Source: Acanthosoma haemorrhoidale
Taxonomy: Eukaryota > Arthropoda > Insecta > Hemiptera > Acanthosomatidae
Length of the DNA stretch: 64,000 nt
NCBI GenBank assembly: GCA_930367205.1
Contig: OV884009.1
Span: 90,789,189-90,853,188, forward strand
Direction: 5' to 3'
Shown here: one piece after another, positions 1-12,054 of the stretch
Numbering within the stretch: the first letter of the stretch is position 1
Layout: every line of letters begins with the position of its first letter
Position numbers and translations under genes: made by a program
Notes under the pieces: generated by a model
Told to the model about the DNA's origin: nothing
The model's input: the letters and a program-made list of their open reading frames with translations, nothing else
Databases searched by the model: none

Positions 1-751
1 CTAGCAATACCCTTGGTTGGTTTTATATCTCATCTGGAGTAAATGTATTCTGCTGTTACAATGCCAGATATAACAATAATCTGGATTTAGCGATGTACTT
101 TTAAAAAGAAAAACGGTCCTTTCATTTACTTATAACAATATCCTTAGATTCCCTTTGTCTTTTAAATTTGCCAAGTCTCTGTTATAAGCTATTATGACTA
201 AAAGAGCCCATGTGTTAACTTCATTTTCTTTCTATTGAATTTGTGCAATCCCCTTCATCCCTAACACGAGGAGTTGGACATTTTTTTTTTCTCTTACTGG
301 TCAAAATTGGATTATAACAATTATAAACTAAATTGTATTTTTTGAAAGTGATGGAATAATAAAGAGAGATGCCTAGGTTTGGGTGTGACGTTCACGCCAA
401 CTTCTCCTCAATTAGTTTCTAAAAAACTTTTTAAATTACAGCGAAAAAAGTACTTGGTATTTTCAAACACAAATAGTTTATTTGATAAATCATTTCTGTC
501 ACTGAAAATCGTTTTTTGATCCAAAACTACACCTATTCAGCGTATTTTGAGATAATTTGCAATATACTGTTACAATTTTAGGTCAATTAAATAATTTTTA
601 TGACTACTATCGTAGAACATACAGGCAGATGAAATTCCTCCAAACCTATTTGAAAGTAGAGCCTCTCCCTTTGGGGTTCTCTCTATCTTTATCTGCATAC
701 ACATAAATAAACATAAGTCCTTAAAACATAAATAAAAATAGTTTACCTTAC
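1..751. other. Intron of TPR-like gene, nothing seen
   Basis: AT-rich sequence after the donor of exon 6. No open frame, repeat or site could be supported. Confidence 0.5.
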
Positions 752-1033
752 CTTGTAAAAACTTTTCAAAGCTTTACTCTTTTTTTCAAAATGGTAAGAG
801 CATACACTTGATAATAAGTGAGTAGATTGCAAATTTTGGATTTCTTTCAAATATATGGTTTTCGCTGAATATGAGTTTTCATGTAATGCCTTGAGAAATA
901 AAAATTCATTTATGGCTCCCAACATTAGAAATTTAAGGAGGCAGTAGGTCACTATCTTGTTTTCGTTTAAACCAATACTTGCAATACAAGTCATAAACAA
1001 CAACTCTGCATCCTCACACCTATTATTTATTAA
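752..1033 (-). CDS. Exon 6 of TPR-like gene; gene continues past left edge
   Basis: This exon has 94 codons, with acceptor TTTTGTTTCAG and donor ACAAG then GTAAGG. It is phase 0 at both ends, matching exon 5. It encodes INNRCEDAELLFMTCIASIG, a helix pair like a degenerate TPR, followed by Leu-rich helices. No stop codon is reached, so the transcript must continue below position 1. Across the six exons the coding length is 1620 nt, about 540 residues, which is only part of a protein of SKI3/TTC37 size (well over 1000 residues in known members). Confidence 0.55.
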
Positions 1034-3364
1034 CTGAAACAAAATTGAGTATCACAAGTAAATAAATTCAAGAGTAAAATAAAAATTAATAATATGGTAA
1101 CATTTGAATATTAAACTATACAAATATTAACTGAAACAAAGAATTGCAGTAGTGGTCGATATGGAGTCGTTAATTAGAAGTTGAACCATACAAAAAATCT
1201 TACCTTACAGTGTCAATAGGATTTTTCTTTAGTTGATCATTATTAAAATTTACCCCAGTAGGATTACAAATAATAATTATTAGTATACTTATAATATAGT
1301 TAAAATATTTAATATATTAAAAGCAAATGAGGTCTCAGAAAAAGAAACTATCTATATATAGAAAGCTGTCATGAAACTATCACAATTTACAAAGAATTAA
1401 CAATACAATATAGATATAGATTACAATACCAATAAGCGAATAGGTAATCACAAGTTTGGGAGACAACATGGGGTAGCCTAGTAGGAAAGTAATCTGAACA
1501 CGGAAATCAGACATTTGCGGAGTAAGATTTTTTGATGATGGCAACTCTTAATTAATAAACAAGGAAGTTTATTATTTTCTACTTTCTATAATTTAAATCC
1601 AGCAACCACCTGCAGAACACCAGAGCCTGGCCCTTTGACCTTATTATTCCTTCCCAAAAGACTGCACTGTTTAAAAGGTCCTTCATTCCCCGAAGCGCTA
1701 ACTTTTGGGTTTCCCTCCCTATTTCCATTTGTGATGCTCTTTTAATTTTAAAGCCTGTCTCTTTCATCACCTTTTTACCCTTTAGACATGTGCTATTTAG
1801 TAAACATACTTTATATATAAAAATAAGTATTTATATACATACACATATATATTGTAGCGATTTGTATATTTCACAAATTAATTAATTATTTATTAGATAG
1901 AATCAGATGAGGAATAATCTCAAAGATGTTTTCACATGCCCAAAGAACAAGTACCCCTGTCATAAACACAGGTATACTTGGGAAATACACATGACGTAGT
2001 GGAATTTGTTTTATTACTTTAAATGCCAGAATAAGACTATGCTCCTTATAATTATCCTAAGGAGACTTCCTCCTAGATAAGTTTTTTTTTCATTTCATTC
2101 CTAGAGCAACATGGGACTGACTGGACACCAGAACAAACAGAAAAAGGATACATGGCTGACTAAGATAAAGTAATATGGACTTGATCAAGAGAAACAGTTG
2201 CTTTAATAGGAGGATTTTCTTGAAATTTAACTAAAAAATTCAAATCAAATCACGAAATCGAATAATAGTAACTTTGTATTGTAAATAAAAAAACTGTGAT
2301 TTCCTCTGCCTTAGTTACTAATAGTTTTTAACTATTGTACTCATAACTAATTTATAACAAATGATTTAGTGAGTTTTTCTTTAGAAACATAGTGTTTACC
2401 TTTCTGTCAGGACAACAGTCCAAAATTCAGTTTACTATGTGAAATAAGTAGGTATTTTTTTTTGAATTATTAATTATAATTGCAATAAAACAAGAATTAG
2501 GAAAGGCTAAGGTTTTTAAAAGTATTTTAGTAATTCATATCATGTTTATATGTACAAAACCTGAACTGTAATACATATGATTCAGATATATCTTGTTGAG
2601 TGAAGTTGAAAGTTCATTTTGTAACTGTGTGTTTAGAATTGTAAGTATTGGATTCATTTTATTTAAACATTGTTATTTGCAAAAATTGTGTTCCCAAATC
2701 TTGTGTTCTTAATTTGATTTAATAAGATATCAAATCCTTAATTTAAGGACAAGCTAGATTATACTTAATTGATTTAAAAAAAACAACTTATGTAATAACC
2801 AAATGTAATAATTATTTTTCTTAGTAATAAATATGTTGTCAAATTTTGACAGAGATAAGGTAGATGTTTTTATCTACTATAATAATACTTTGGTTACAAT
2901 TTGTAATAGCCAGAAAGACCAATATTTGTAGAAAATGAGCCTCATCTCTTAAATGGTTGCTTGGGTCAATATGAAATGGATCCCATTTCAGCCAGCGTCA
3001 ATGAAAAAATACATACAAAAATACTCCAGAACAATACTGAGAGGAAAACCAGTATAGGAGGATGTTTTTTTCACTTCTGCATCACCCTGAGAAATAATTT
3101 TAAACTGCAATCCATACCACACTGTTTTTATGTTGTGAATTGTCAAACATAGAACTGATTAATTTTAGACATAAGTTAAGGTCCAGTTTATTTTGAAACA
3201 TTATAATGATAAGTCTGTTAAAGTACCAATCAAAAAGACAAATTTGTATATTTGGACTAATTCTGACTACTTTTTCTGTAAATGTTGGTTGATTGTACAT
3301 TCTGAATGTCAAGTTTTAAATATAGATTATATACCATGTAAATTAATAATGCAATGGTTAATAC
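1034..3364. other. Intron 5 of TPR-like gene
   Basis: AT-rich. A 63-codon minus frame at 1579-1770 has no acceptor or donor in a usable phase. Nothing else is recognised. Confidence 0.45.
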
Positions 3365-3618
3365 CTTTAAGCATAATTGTAGGCCAAGTTTTTGCATCAA
3401 CTTATTAGTACTGTGAGTTAACAGATTTAAGCATAAGTTGAGGTACAATTTAAGAAAACATCTTTTTTGTGCAGAACTCACGTTGTTTTCTTCTACTAAT
3501 TTCAAATTGTTTGATAGCGATTGCAATGTATTTGACCATGCCATTTCAAAATCTTCAATAAAGATTAAATTCCAAATATTAAGGATATCCATTTTCCACT
3601 TATACGAAAACCTGAAAT
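3365..3618 (-). CDS. Exon 5 of TPR-like gene
   Basis: A long polypyrimidine run and CAG precede 3618. Two bases complete the codon left by exon 4 (GAT, Asp), and the exon ends TTAAAG then GTATTA in phase 0. The open frame actually continues past that donor to a stop near 3257, so the 3' boundary was chosen because it keeps phase with the next exon. The product is helical (DFEMAWSNTLQSLSNN, NNVSSAQKRCFLKLYL) and ends in a Leu/Cys/Asn-rich stretch with an internal near-repeat (LYLNLCLNLL and LGLQLCLK). Confidence 0.45.
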
Positions 3619-4609
3619 CTGAAAAAAAAAAAAAATCATTGTTCATATTATGAAAAATCACCCTTTCTACTACATTTTTATTTCACACCTATACAATTAG
3701 CTTAATTTTAAAATACGATTTTAAGGATAATATCGGATTCATTATTCACAATAGTGGCATCTTCAAAAAACCTATTGATGCAATGAAATGCCATCAATAT
3801 TAGATCACACAAAATACATCAGGCCAAATTTTGGCACAAAGTCTGCCTGTCTATCATTAAAAATATTTTATTTAAACATAGAAATAGCAAAATGATGTAT
3901 CATTTCAAGCTTTTCACTTTTCTTGACTGGTGCCGTGTGCTGTTGAGCAGCCTGATGGAACTTGTAAATTATCATTAAGAGAAATGTATTAATAATTCTT
4001 ATCTTCTCAAATTCAAGCCTTGTGTTGAGGATGACATATTTCTATGCACGTGTTTTAGAATGTAATTGCACTTATTGGCCATGAAAATCAATCAACTGGA
4101 TTTATTTATTTCAGTGCAGGTTATTATGATTCATCTCTAGGGAGTTAGTTCTTGTTCTTGCTTTTTTTTAACCCAGTATTGGTGAGTCTCAAGGATTTGG
4201 TTCTTTGTTAATTTTTATATCGACTGCTTGTCTGACTTCATAGTCAACAGACATTTAAGATAGTCTTCTAATTAGTAATAGAACATTAATACAATAAAGA
4301 AAAATAACTATTGTAGTATTCTTTGATTTCAGGAGTCGGATAATTGTCTGAAATGGCAGTGGTAATGTAGAATTGTTATTATATTGTGAGATTTTATTAT
4401 TATGTGGAAATGAGATTTTATTATTATGTGGAAATGAGATTTTATTTACACTGCTGCTCAAAGTAATTAGTTTTCTCTGAAATATTTCCTCTTACACTTA
4501 TGAAAGAGTTCATGGTTTACACATATAATTTATTAAAAAAATATTACTCCTAAAGTTAAAAAAAACATATATTCTAATTTAATGGGTAAATCAATAAAAT
4601 TAAGAATAC

Positions 4610-4982
4610 CTTTTAAATATTTTCTCTCATCCTCAGGATTTTGTCGATGATCACCATAAGCTTTGCTAACTAAATAGAATATGAGCTTAGAGCCTAATGT
4701 TTTCGGATCTGATTTATCTGACAATCTTGCTACATTAGAAAGATGTCGGGTGAGCTCATTTGTTGGATCCATATTGTTAACAAACAAGAAGTTAATTATA
4801 TCTGCAAGAAAGTCTGGGTTACTCATCACTAAAGCAATGAGGTTATCCATTGTAAGCAAAATGAATTGATTCAGATGTCTGTAGGCACCAATAAAATTCA
4901 AAAATTGTAATGCTTTAGTATAAAACTTAGGAAAACCTTCTTCATTTACATTGTTAAGATGAACCACAAATGCTTCCACTGC
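4610..4982 (-). CDS. Exon 4 of TPR-like gene
   Basis: This is the largest exon of the model, 124 codons plus 1 nt. It starts after CTTTCAG and ends in a GTATTC donor. It encodes helix-rich sequence starting AVEAFVVHLNNVNEEGF, with MSNPDFLADIINFLF and TRHLSNVARLSDKSDPKTLG. The last block, with its spaced Asp, Ser and Gly, resembles the segment of SKI3/TTC37 where the first TPR group links to the next. No signal peptide or membrane segment is seen. The nominal start at 5105 upstream of the acceptor is only open intron sequence. Confidence 0.6.
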
Positions 4983-5299
4983 CTGAAAGATAAAAGAGAT
5001 ATTGGAATCTTCAAACTTATTTTTTGTTTTCCTCAAAAAATCAAAACTTCTTATTGATACAAAGTAGGCATGTATGCAAAAACTGTATCTACTTATTGTG
5101 TACAAATGTAAAGGTAGCCAACACTACTCCACCATTGTGAGATGACATGAAATTTTCATATCTGTCACTAAGTTTAGTTTAGTGTATTCTGTTTCACTTA
5201 CTTTGTATAGTGCGTAATTTAATCCTTTTACAGGTATGTTTATTATGTTTCCATTTGTATTTTTACTATTGGACCAATATCGTATTGTAATATTATTTG

Positions 5300-6290
5300 T
5301 ACTTTTCTAGAACAAAAATCAGCTTGACAGATCTATCTTAGAAATTAAATTAGAAGACCTAACAAGTAAGGAGATAGCCAAGCTCCAAGATTTAGTGTTT
5401 GTTTCCAGAAGAATTTAGAGACCTAAAGTTTCACACTATTATATCAGGTACAAAATGTAACAACTGCTATTAACAATTTAAATGGTTATAGAACCATAAC
5501 TATAAAGATCGACTATCATATTCAAAATGAACTGATGAAGTGGGTAATGTTTGATTTCAAGAATTTCCATTAGAAGAATATGTTCCTGTGTTAGGTTCTC
5601 AGTTTATCGAGCCTGTCCAATTAGAGTTAAAAGATTAAACTAAATGATTAGTGCATCAATTAAAATTGAATTGAATTCAAAATGAAATAAAATTACACCA
5701 GTTTTTATTTAGATAAATTAGAAAATAAACAAAATGATTTTACAGAATTGTTACTTAGATTTGAAGATAAATGTAATTGATTTCAGGTTAATTCCAGTAA
5801 TGTTAAAATTCAGGCTTTATGTTCCTTTTTTAATGGCCAGGCGAAATACTGGTATGAAACTAATCTGAAAAAGATTGGCTGAATTTTTAAAATTCTTTCT
5901 TTAAATTTTTGTGGATAAAGGTTGGTCTATTTTTAAAAAAAGCTTTCAATTATAAATATTAAGGAGATTCTTTTATCGATTAGGCACTGACGAAAGAGAT
6001 AGAGCGTATGCCTAAAAGTGGAACCCAAAGGTGTTGAATTATATCGAATCAACATGATGGCTTTTGATTTATCAAATGATGCTCAAGATCATGTTAGAAA
6101 AAACTTTCTTAAATATACATATATTTAAATAAATCTTCACAACTATGTTCCAATTTATCTGCAGGCTTACTACTAACTAAACAAGATATTATATTAGCTA
6201 TTTTTCAGATAGAATTTTATTTTAAATCAATAATCCAGGGAGAGTTTTTGTTGAGAATCCTGAGACGAAATGCCACTTTTTGAAATAGTT
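5300..6290 (+). pseudogene. Decayed LTR-retrotransposon gag
   Basis: Read across stops and frameshifts, this stretch gives gag-like pieces: LDRSILEIKLEDLTSKEIAK near 5325, ALCSFFNGQAKYWYETNLK near 5820, and PKGVELYRINMMAFDLSND near 6028. The F-G-A-x-W block is typical of the capsid region of Ty3-type Gag. There is no intact frame and no adjacent pol. It lies in the intron between exons 3 and 4 of the TPR-like gene, in antisense orientation. Confidence 0.5.
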
Positions 6291-6569
6291 AGCTCCAACT
6301 AGCAGGTCATCTACATGGAGCAATAGTTAGTGGTCTGACTATTAACTAAGTAGACGTGGATTCAATTTCTGGCTTCCCTAAGAATTTCTCACCTGCTCTT
6401 CCTAAGGTAGGGTAGATGCTCTCAGCCTCCTAAAAGAACCCAAGCAGCTACTTGAATAAAAAAAATAGTGAGTACAGGCACATGAACCGTTTCTAAGTCA
6501 AAGCTTCCTCAAATTACTTCATTCTTGGGAAATACCACTGTTCTCCAGGTGTGCTACATGACCCACCTA

Positions 6570-7165
6570 CCCTAATCTTTATAGTCTAATAATCTTGCTA
6601 ACATCACTCTCTCGTGACAGGTCGTATAGATCTTGATTTATAGGCCTTATCCAGTACTGTCTATCATTGAGACCACCTAAAATTATTCTTTCATGGATCA
6701 AAAGGGTCTGCTCACCAGTCTTGGAAATTGTCCACAATTCAAATGCACATGTCAAGACTGGTTGTATTAGCATTTTATACAGCTGCAACTTGATAGATCT
6801 GGCTTATGATTACTATGTTTTTTATGGTTACTATTAGGTGGGGTGGTGAGCCTATAAACACAGTGATTAAATTTAGTCATCTTTATTTCTGATGAGATAT
6901 AATTGTGGATAATTAATTCACCCCCCAGGCATGTAAACAAGGTAATTCCACGTGTGTTAGGACCAATAAATAATAACTTCTTCACCTGGACTTACAAACT
7001 GTTCTTTGCTGCATTTACTTCCAAGCCATCGCTTAGTTGCTGCTTTCAACCCCATAAAAATATCTCTACTGCTTTCCACATTTGACCAACTATATCCAGG
7101 TCATCTGTGTAGCCTAGAAGTTTTACTCCTTTGTTGAAAACGGACATATTACTCTGTATTCCAGA
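6570..7165 (-). pseudogene. Non-LTR reverse transcriptase remnant (YTDD box)
   Basis: On the minus strand, read with frameshifts, the order of RT landmarks is correct. GVKLLGYTDDLDIVGQ near 7095 is the catalytic 'YADD' box with Thr for Ala. ELIIHNYISSEIKM near 6880 matches the 'yLGs.i....d...EI..Ri' block. QLYKMLIQPVLTCAFELWTI near 6765 matches the thumb/connection 'l.ktlirPvltygsEtW'. The end, ELW..LYDLSRESDVSKII, matches the usual 'ELy.ly.epDiv..ik'. It is a dead 5'- and 3'-truncated copy. Confidence 0.72.
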
Positions 7166-7651
7166 CCACTCACAAGAGGTCTAAATTAAATTAAATTAGT
7201 ACAATATAAATATAATCAAACACTTATCTTAATTTATAATGTGCATAAGTTAGTCACAAAGTAAATTAGTGAAAAAAAAATAAGAATTCGTTATTGATTA
7301 AAAAAAAAAATTATTTATACTTAAGTTGGAGCTACCAGTTGTGACTGAGGTTTGTTACTGTATGAATATTATTAATTAATTGAAAGGGAGTAAAAATTAG
7401 ACAAGTATCCCCACTGTTATCAATAAGGAAGAAAAAAAATCAGCGAAAATGGTAAAAAGTGGTCCCATCTGTAAACCCTGGTAACTTTAAATGTACTTCA
7501 AGCTTTGAGTTACTGTATTTCTTGTAAAATTACTAATTAAGCCAATTTTTTTTATTTAAAACTGTAGTATATGAGTAAGCCTAAATAATTGTCATAAAAT
7601 TAAATATTAAGCTGTTAAACAAACCAGAGGTGTTTAGAAAAGAAAACTTAC

Positions 7652-7871
7652 TATTTTGGGCACAATATCATTGCAAGAGAGAGAAGACTTGATGTGATTG
7701 GCTTCACTAAATAAATACTTGGAAACAACATCAGCAGTGAATATTTTTTTATCATTATCACAGTAAAGTTCATTTTGAAAAAATGGTGCCATAATAGTTA
7801 GTGGATTTCTTGAATTAGAAGTTTCCGAACTTACAAGGTATTTGACAGCATTACACCACTTGTCCAAATTC
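7652..7871 (-). CDS. Exon 3 of TPR-like gene
   Basis: The acceptor TTCTTTAG precedes the exon. Its first base completes the AG left by exon 2 to give Arg. The exon ends ATA then GTAAGT in phase 0. The first residues NLDKWCNAVKYLV resemble the KWC...LV block that follows the first TPRs of SKI3/TTC37. The remainder (MAPFFQNELYCDNDKKIFT and ADVVSKYLFSEAN) is helical and without a recognisable catalytic motif. Phase agreement with both neighbours is the main evidence that this is a real exon. Confidence 0.6.
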
Positions 7872-7976
7872 CTAAAGAATATAATCCATTAAATAAATAC
7901 TTATTCATAAATGCATGTGTGTGTACACCCATGCATAATAATTTATTTCATGTGGAAATAACAAATACTTTCGTAC

Positions 7977-8209
7977 CTTTCATTCGCCAAATATCCAATG
8001 AAAACTGTATGAAACACAAAATTGGTGATACTGACATTGTCTCTGCAGTATTTAAGTAACCCTTCCCAAGCTGTTGAACAGTTAGGATTGATTAATACAG
8101 TACATGTCAAATAAAATGGTCCACTATTTTTATACTTCTCATTTTTAAAAGCAGATGCACCCGCGAATAAGTAGCCAAGAAAATAGTTGGGATAAGCCTT
8201 AACAACTTT
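7977..8209 (-). CDS. Exon 2 of TPR-like gene (best TPR-like segment)
   Basis: The exon is bounded by TTGTAG at the acceptor and AAAG then GTACGA at the donor, with 77 codons plus 2 nt. It encodes two consecutive helix-turn-helix units. The residues YPNYFLGYLFAGAS and then GPFYLTCTVLINPNCSTAWE fit the TPR pattern of small/aromatic residues at fixed spacing with a Pro after each repeat. The STAWEGLLKYC end resembles the AWQGL block near the N-terminus of SKI3/TTC37, the scaffold of the cytoplasmic SKI RNA-decay complex. The identity rests on pattern memory, not on a search. Confidence 0.6.
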
Positions 8210-9277
8210 CTACAATCAGAATATATGAATAATACACAAATCATTGAAATAAATACACACTTGTAATCTTGATAATAAAATTAATGAAGCCATTGAAATG
8301 AGAAGTGTTAGATTAATAGACAGTTTTTATTGTCTATGTATTACACTTATACAAACAAAATAATGAAGAAACATCTACTCAAATTATATTAAAGCAGATA
8401 AAATATGGATCACAACCATAAAACGTAACCCAAGAAACACCACAACAATAAACTATTTGAAATAAATGTTACAAAATGGTACCAATAAAAATTTATGGAA
8501 TATCTCAATTGCCTTGTCTGATACAAATATTATTACAAAGGTGTACTGTCAAATGTGTTAACAATTATTACATACGTTATTTGTATAAACTGAACAGCAT
8601 TGGCATTGGGCATACTCAAAATGTCACTAGAGGGGAAGGAAGGTTGTATAGCATAACAATGAATTTCCTGATAGAAAGCAATGACAAGAATCTTCAAGAA
8701 ATTCCTAACTTTACCTCAGTAAAAGATTTCCTCCAATATCAATACTTTTAACCTCATTAGTTACAACCCTGAATTGCCAATTTCTTTGAAAAGCTCAAAT
8801 TTTGGGATCTTGATCTGAAGCTATTCTAAAAAATCGCCAAAAATTTACTACAAACTTACAATTAACAGCAAGGTCTAACAATAACTGGCACCTTTATTCA
8901 TCACAATATAACACCACATATGTGATCTGATGTAATTTTCCTACCATTACACTATGTATAATGGGGAGAAATCATCATTCCAGTCCTATTAAGGTACAAG
9001 TTTTGTGATAAGCAGGAAACGTGCTAGCTTACAGCTTTGGGAAATTCAGATGGTATTTGCTGGTTGAAGAGAAGAGAAGCTTATGTCTCTTTACCTTCTT
9101 TCCAATTTCCCAGCTCATTAATATCTGAGGATTAGTGGTTTTGTAATTTTTTCAAATCAAAGATATACATATATATATATATAAACAAAATAAAGGTCAT
9201 AAAAAATGAACAATAACAAGGGATAGTCCAAGTTCAGGTCACAGATACTTCATTTTATATGCTTAATATATATATAT
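8210..9277. other. Intron 1 of TPR-like gene, left part
   Basis: AT-rich up to the LTR insertion, with a 91-codon plus-strand frame at 8476-8751 that has no recognisable motif. An (AT)n run lies at 9167-9182. Confidence 0.45.
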
Positions 9278-9878
9278 TGTTATGATATTTTTAAATGACG
9301 ATTTTAAATTGTGCTTGTAAATAATCTCAGAAAAAACGAGTGTTGAGAAATTTAGTAGCTATCCGTGCTTCATGTTTTTGAAATTGAAGTCAAGAAGGCA
9401 TCGGACAGAAGCTAGAAGAGTGAACCTCCTGAGGGTCGTCAGTCGTTAGTAAGTCATCGTTGAGCAGACACCGTTAGAGGAGGTAGCGTACCCAAGCTGG
9501 CCCCTCATGGTCCTTTTTTCACTTTTCACCAGATGCGACAACAAGACAACTTTACTTTCACTCAGTATGAAGACAGCAAGACATCTTTACTTTCATTCAG
9601 CATGAAGACAAATCAGATCAAGCATAAGTGATATGAACAACGAAGATACCAACACGGAGAAGCACTGACCAGTATAAAACAAAATTTTAAGTACGTAATT
9701 TATTTGTATATCAATTTTTAGCTATTAAATGTATGTAAATAAATCAATAGTCCTTTTGCCAAAAGTTTCCTATAATTATTAACAGAACCTTGAGATAAAG
9801 TAAAAGTTAAGAATATAAAGTTTTTATATAATTAAAATATGATTATTATTAATAAAAATAAGAAAATATTAGAATATT
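9278..9878 (+). mobile_element. 5' LTR of non-autonomous LTR element
   Basis: This copy is about 600 bp, starts TGTTATGATATTTTT and ends AGAAAATATTAGAATATT. It is nearly identical to 12055-12649, with a few substitutions and short indels such as a 6-bp deletion/insertion near the CCTCCTGAGGG block. A TATAAAA at 9674 and AATAAA signals near 9742 fit U3 and R/U5 roles. The flanking ATAT on both sides of the element is a likely 4-bp target-site duplication. Confidence 0.85.
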
Positions 9879-9896
9879 TGGCGCCTGAGAACAGGC
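9879..9896 (+). promoter_or_regulatory. Primer binding site of LTR element
   Basis: TGGCGCCTGAGAACAGG directly abuts the 5' LTR. TGG pairs with the CCA end of a tRNA, as expected for a minus-strand primer site. I do not assign the tRNA. Confidence 0.7.
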
Positions 9897-10026
9897 AAAT
9901 GTTAATATAGGAAATCTGGCTAAAGGATTGTTTAGATAGTGTCACGAAAATTGTGTTTAAATTTGATATAAAGGTTAGGTTAAAAATTGTATTTGTGATT
10001 AAGATTCATATTGATAGAATTCAGTC

Positions 10027-10983
10027 ATGGAAAAAGATAAGCATAGTGTCAATATTAATCCAAATGAGCAAACTATAATAGATAGATACGTAGATAATAA
10101 AGAGAATGAGGTTAACAATAGGCAACCACGTGCTAGTACGAGCGTATCAAATAATAGTCAAAATTTTATTGTAGATGAATCAAGTCGGGAGGAAAGTGAG
10201 ATGCAAAAGTAATTTAGGTCGATGATGGAAAAATTAGACGAAATTAAAAGTGATCTTAAACATAGTATGAACAAAAAATTTGACGAAAATAATCGTAAAT
10301 TAGAAGAAAATAAACTTGATTTGAACGAAAAATTTGTAAAAATTGATAATAGATTCGAGAGCAGTGAGCAAAGATTACAAAACCCTTTCAAAGAATTTAA
10401 TGTAAACCTTGATAAAGAAACGGATTTGAGACCGGAGCTGGGAAATCGGACAAATGATTTCAAAGAAGATAGATTAGAAAACGAAAGTAAACTCGTAGAT
10501 TATGAACGGGAACTAATTAAAAATAATTTAGATACACATAATAATGAAAATAATGACAATAAAAAAGAAATCAGTGAACAAAAATTACAAAATTCTTACA
10601 AACAGTCTGATGTACAACTGGATGAAAAAATACATCCTTTAAAAAGGGAAATTAAATTTGAGAAACAAAAAACGTGCATAAATAATGAACCGGTAATTGA
10701 TCCTGATGTAAGACAAATAATTAACGATAATGATAATTTAGAGATTCAGCAATTTAAAAATTCTGATTCAGTAAAAAATATAAGTAAAGTAAAAAGTATA
10801 ATAGGTAAAAGTTTGAATTGGAAAAGATTCCAATTTAACATTTTATATCATGATAGTGAAATTCCCCTTGGCAAGTTCAATACGAACAACATAAAAATAA
10901 ACAAATGGACAGAATTTAAAAATAACTCCAGGGATGTTTTTAATACAATCGAATATAATTATAAAAAGAAAAGAAAAAAATAG
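10027..10983 (+). pseudogene. Gag-like frame of the LTR element with one in-frame stop
   Basis: A single frame of about 318 codons runs from the ATG at 10027 to TAG at 10981-10983, interrupted by one TAA at 10210-10212 (a single CAA to TAA change would explain it). The product is rich in Lys, Glu and Asn, with repeated coiled-coil-like units such as NKKFDENNRKLEENK and DLNEKFVKIDNRFESSEQRL. The C-terminal part has WKRFQFNILYHDSEIPLGK. No zinc knuckle, protease, RT or integrase follows, so the element cannot move on its own. Confidence 0.65.
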
Positions 10984-11079
10984 CTATACCTTATTATTAC
11001 GAAATAATGGTAATCGGATAAATATAAAAAAGTAATTAAAAATAAAATAAAATAAAAAATTTAAAATTAATAGAAAAAT

Positions 11080-11830
11080 CTATTATTAAAAACTGGCAAA
11101 TAGGCATGTGTAAAGTTTGGAAATTAAAGTTTATTATAGTGTAAAATCAAAGTTAAAATTATGGTAAAAGATATAGAAAAGCTAGAAAATTACAAACAAT
11201 TAAAATAATTTATTATAAAATAACGTCAATCAGGCCATGTAAGAAAAGGAATTTAAAGTTTATTATATTGTATTAAAATGTTAGAATGTTTAACTATACA
11301 ATCAAAGTTGAAAATGTGTTAAAATCTATCTAAAAATTTGAAAATTAAAATTAATTGAAATCCTTATTATGAAAATAATGTCAATCAAGCACATGTAAAA
11401 ACGTAAAAATTGAAATTTATTCTAATGTTTAAATGTTGGTGTGTTTATTTGTACAATCAAGTTTGTCAATATGTTAAAATGTATCTAAAAACTTGAATTG
11501 AAGTTTATTGTATTGTATTAAAATGGTGTGGTGTTTATCTGGACAATCAAATATGTTAACATCTATAAAAAAAAAAAAAATTTGAAAAGTTAAAATTCAT
11601 TAAAACCTTATATGAAAATGGTGTCAAATGGACACATGTAAAAACTTAAAAAATTGAATTTTATTCTAATGTACTAAAATGTTAGTATGTTTAATTTGTA
11701 CAATCACGTTGGTAAATGTTAAAAGCTATATAAAAGTTTGAAATTTAAAAGTAATTAATATTTTATTATGAAGATATTGTCAAACCAGCAATGTAAAAAC
11801 TTGGAAATTATAAATTTATGGCACTATAGT
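11080..11830 (+). repeat. Degenerate ~155-bp tandem repeats inside the LTR element
   Basis: The variants GTCAATCAGGCCATGTAAG, GTCAATCAAGCACATGTAAA, GTCAAATGGACACATGTAAA and GTCAAACCAGCAATGTAAA recur near 11225, 11380, 11622 and 11779, each followed by an AAATT-rich arm and a TACAATCAA block. The spacing is irregular, roughly 135 to 160 bp or a multiple. The array fills the space where pol would be and has no open frame. Confidence 0.55.
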
Positions 11831-12054
11831 TAAAAGCTAAGATGTCTGTAAGGTACAATTACATTTGTGATGTAAATGGTTGAAATGAAAAATGTAAAAT
11901 TTTGGTGACACATAATCTGATATTGTCATTTAGTAATAAGAAAATGCAAATTGTCAAAGTGCTAAAAAAGTGAATAGTGAAATCAAAAGTAAAGTGGAAT
12001 GAAAAATTTTCATCGACAAGCTCAAAAATTTTTTTAAATCGGAGCGGACCCGAA

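Noticed and set aside
1579..1770. 63-codon minus frame as an exon of the TPR-like gene
   Set aside because: No acceptor or donor keeps phase with exons 5 and 6, which already join in phase 0.
8476..8751. 91-codon plus-strand frame as a gene
   Set aside because: No motif, no splice context, inside a minus-strand intron, and composition like the surrounding DNA.
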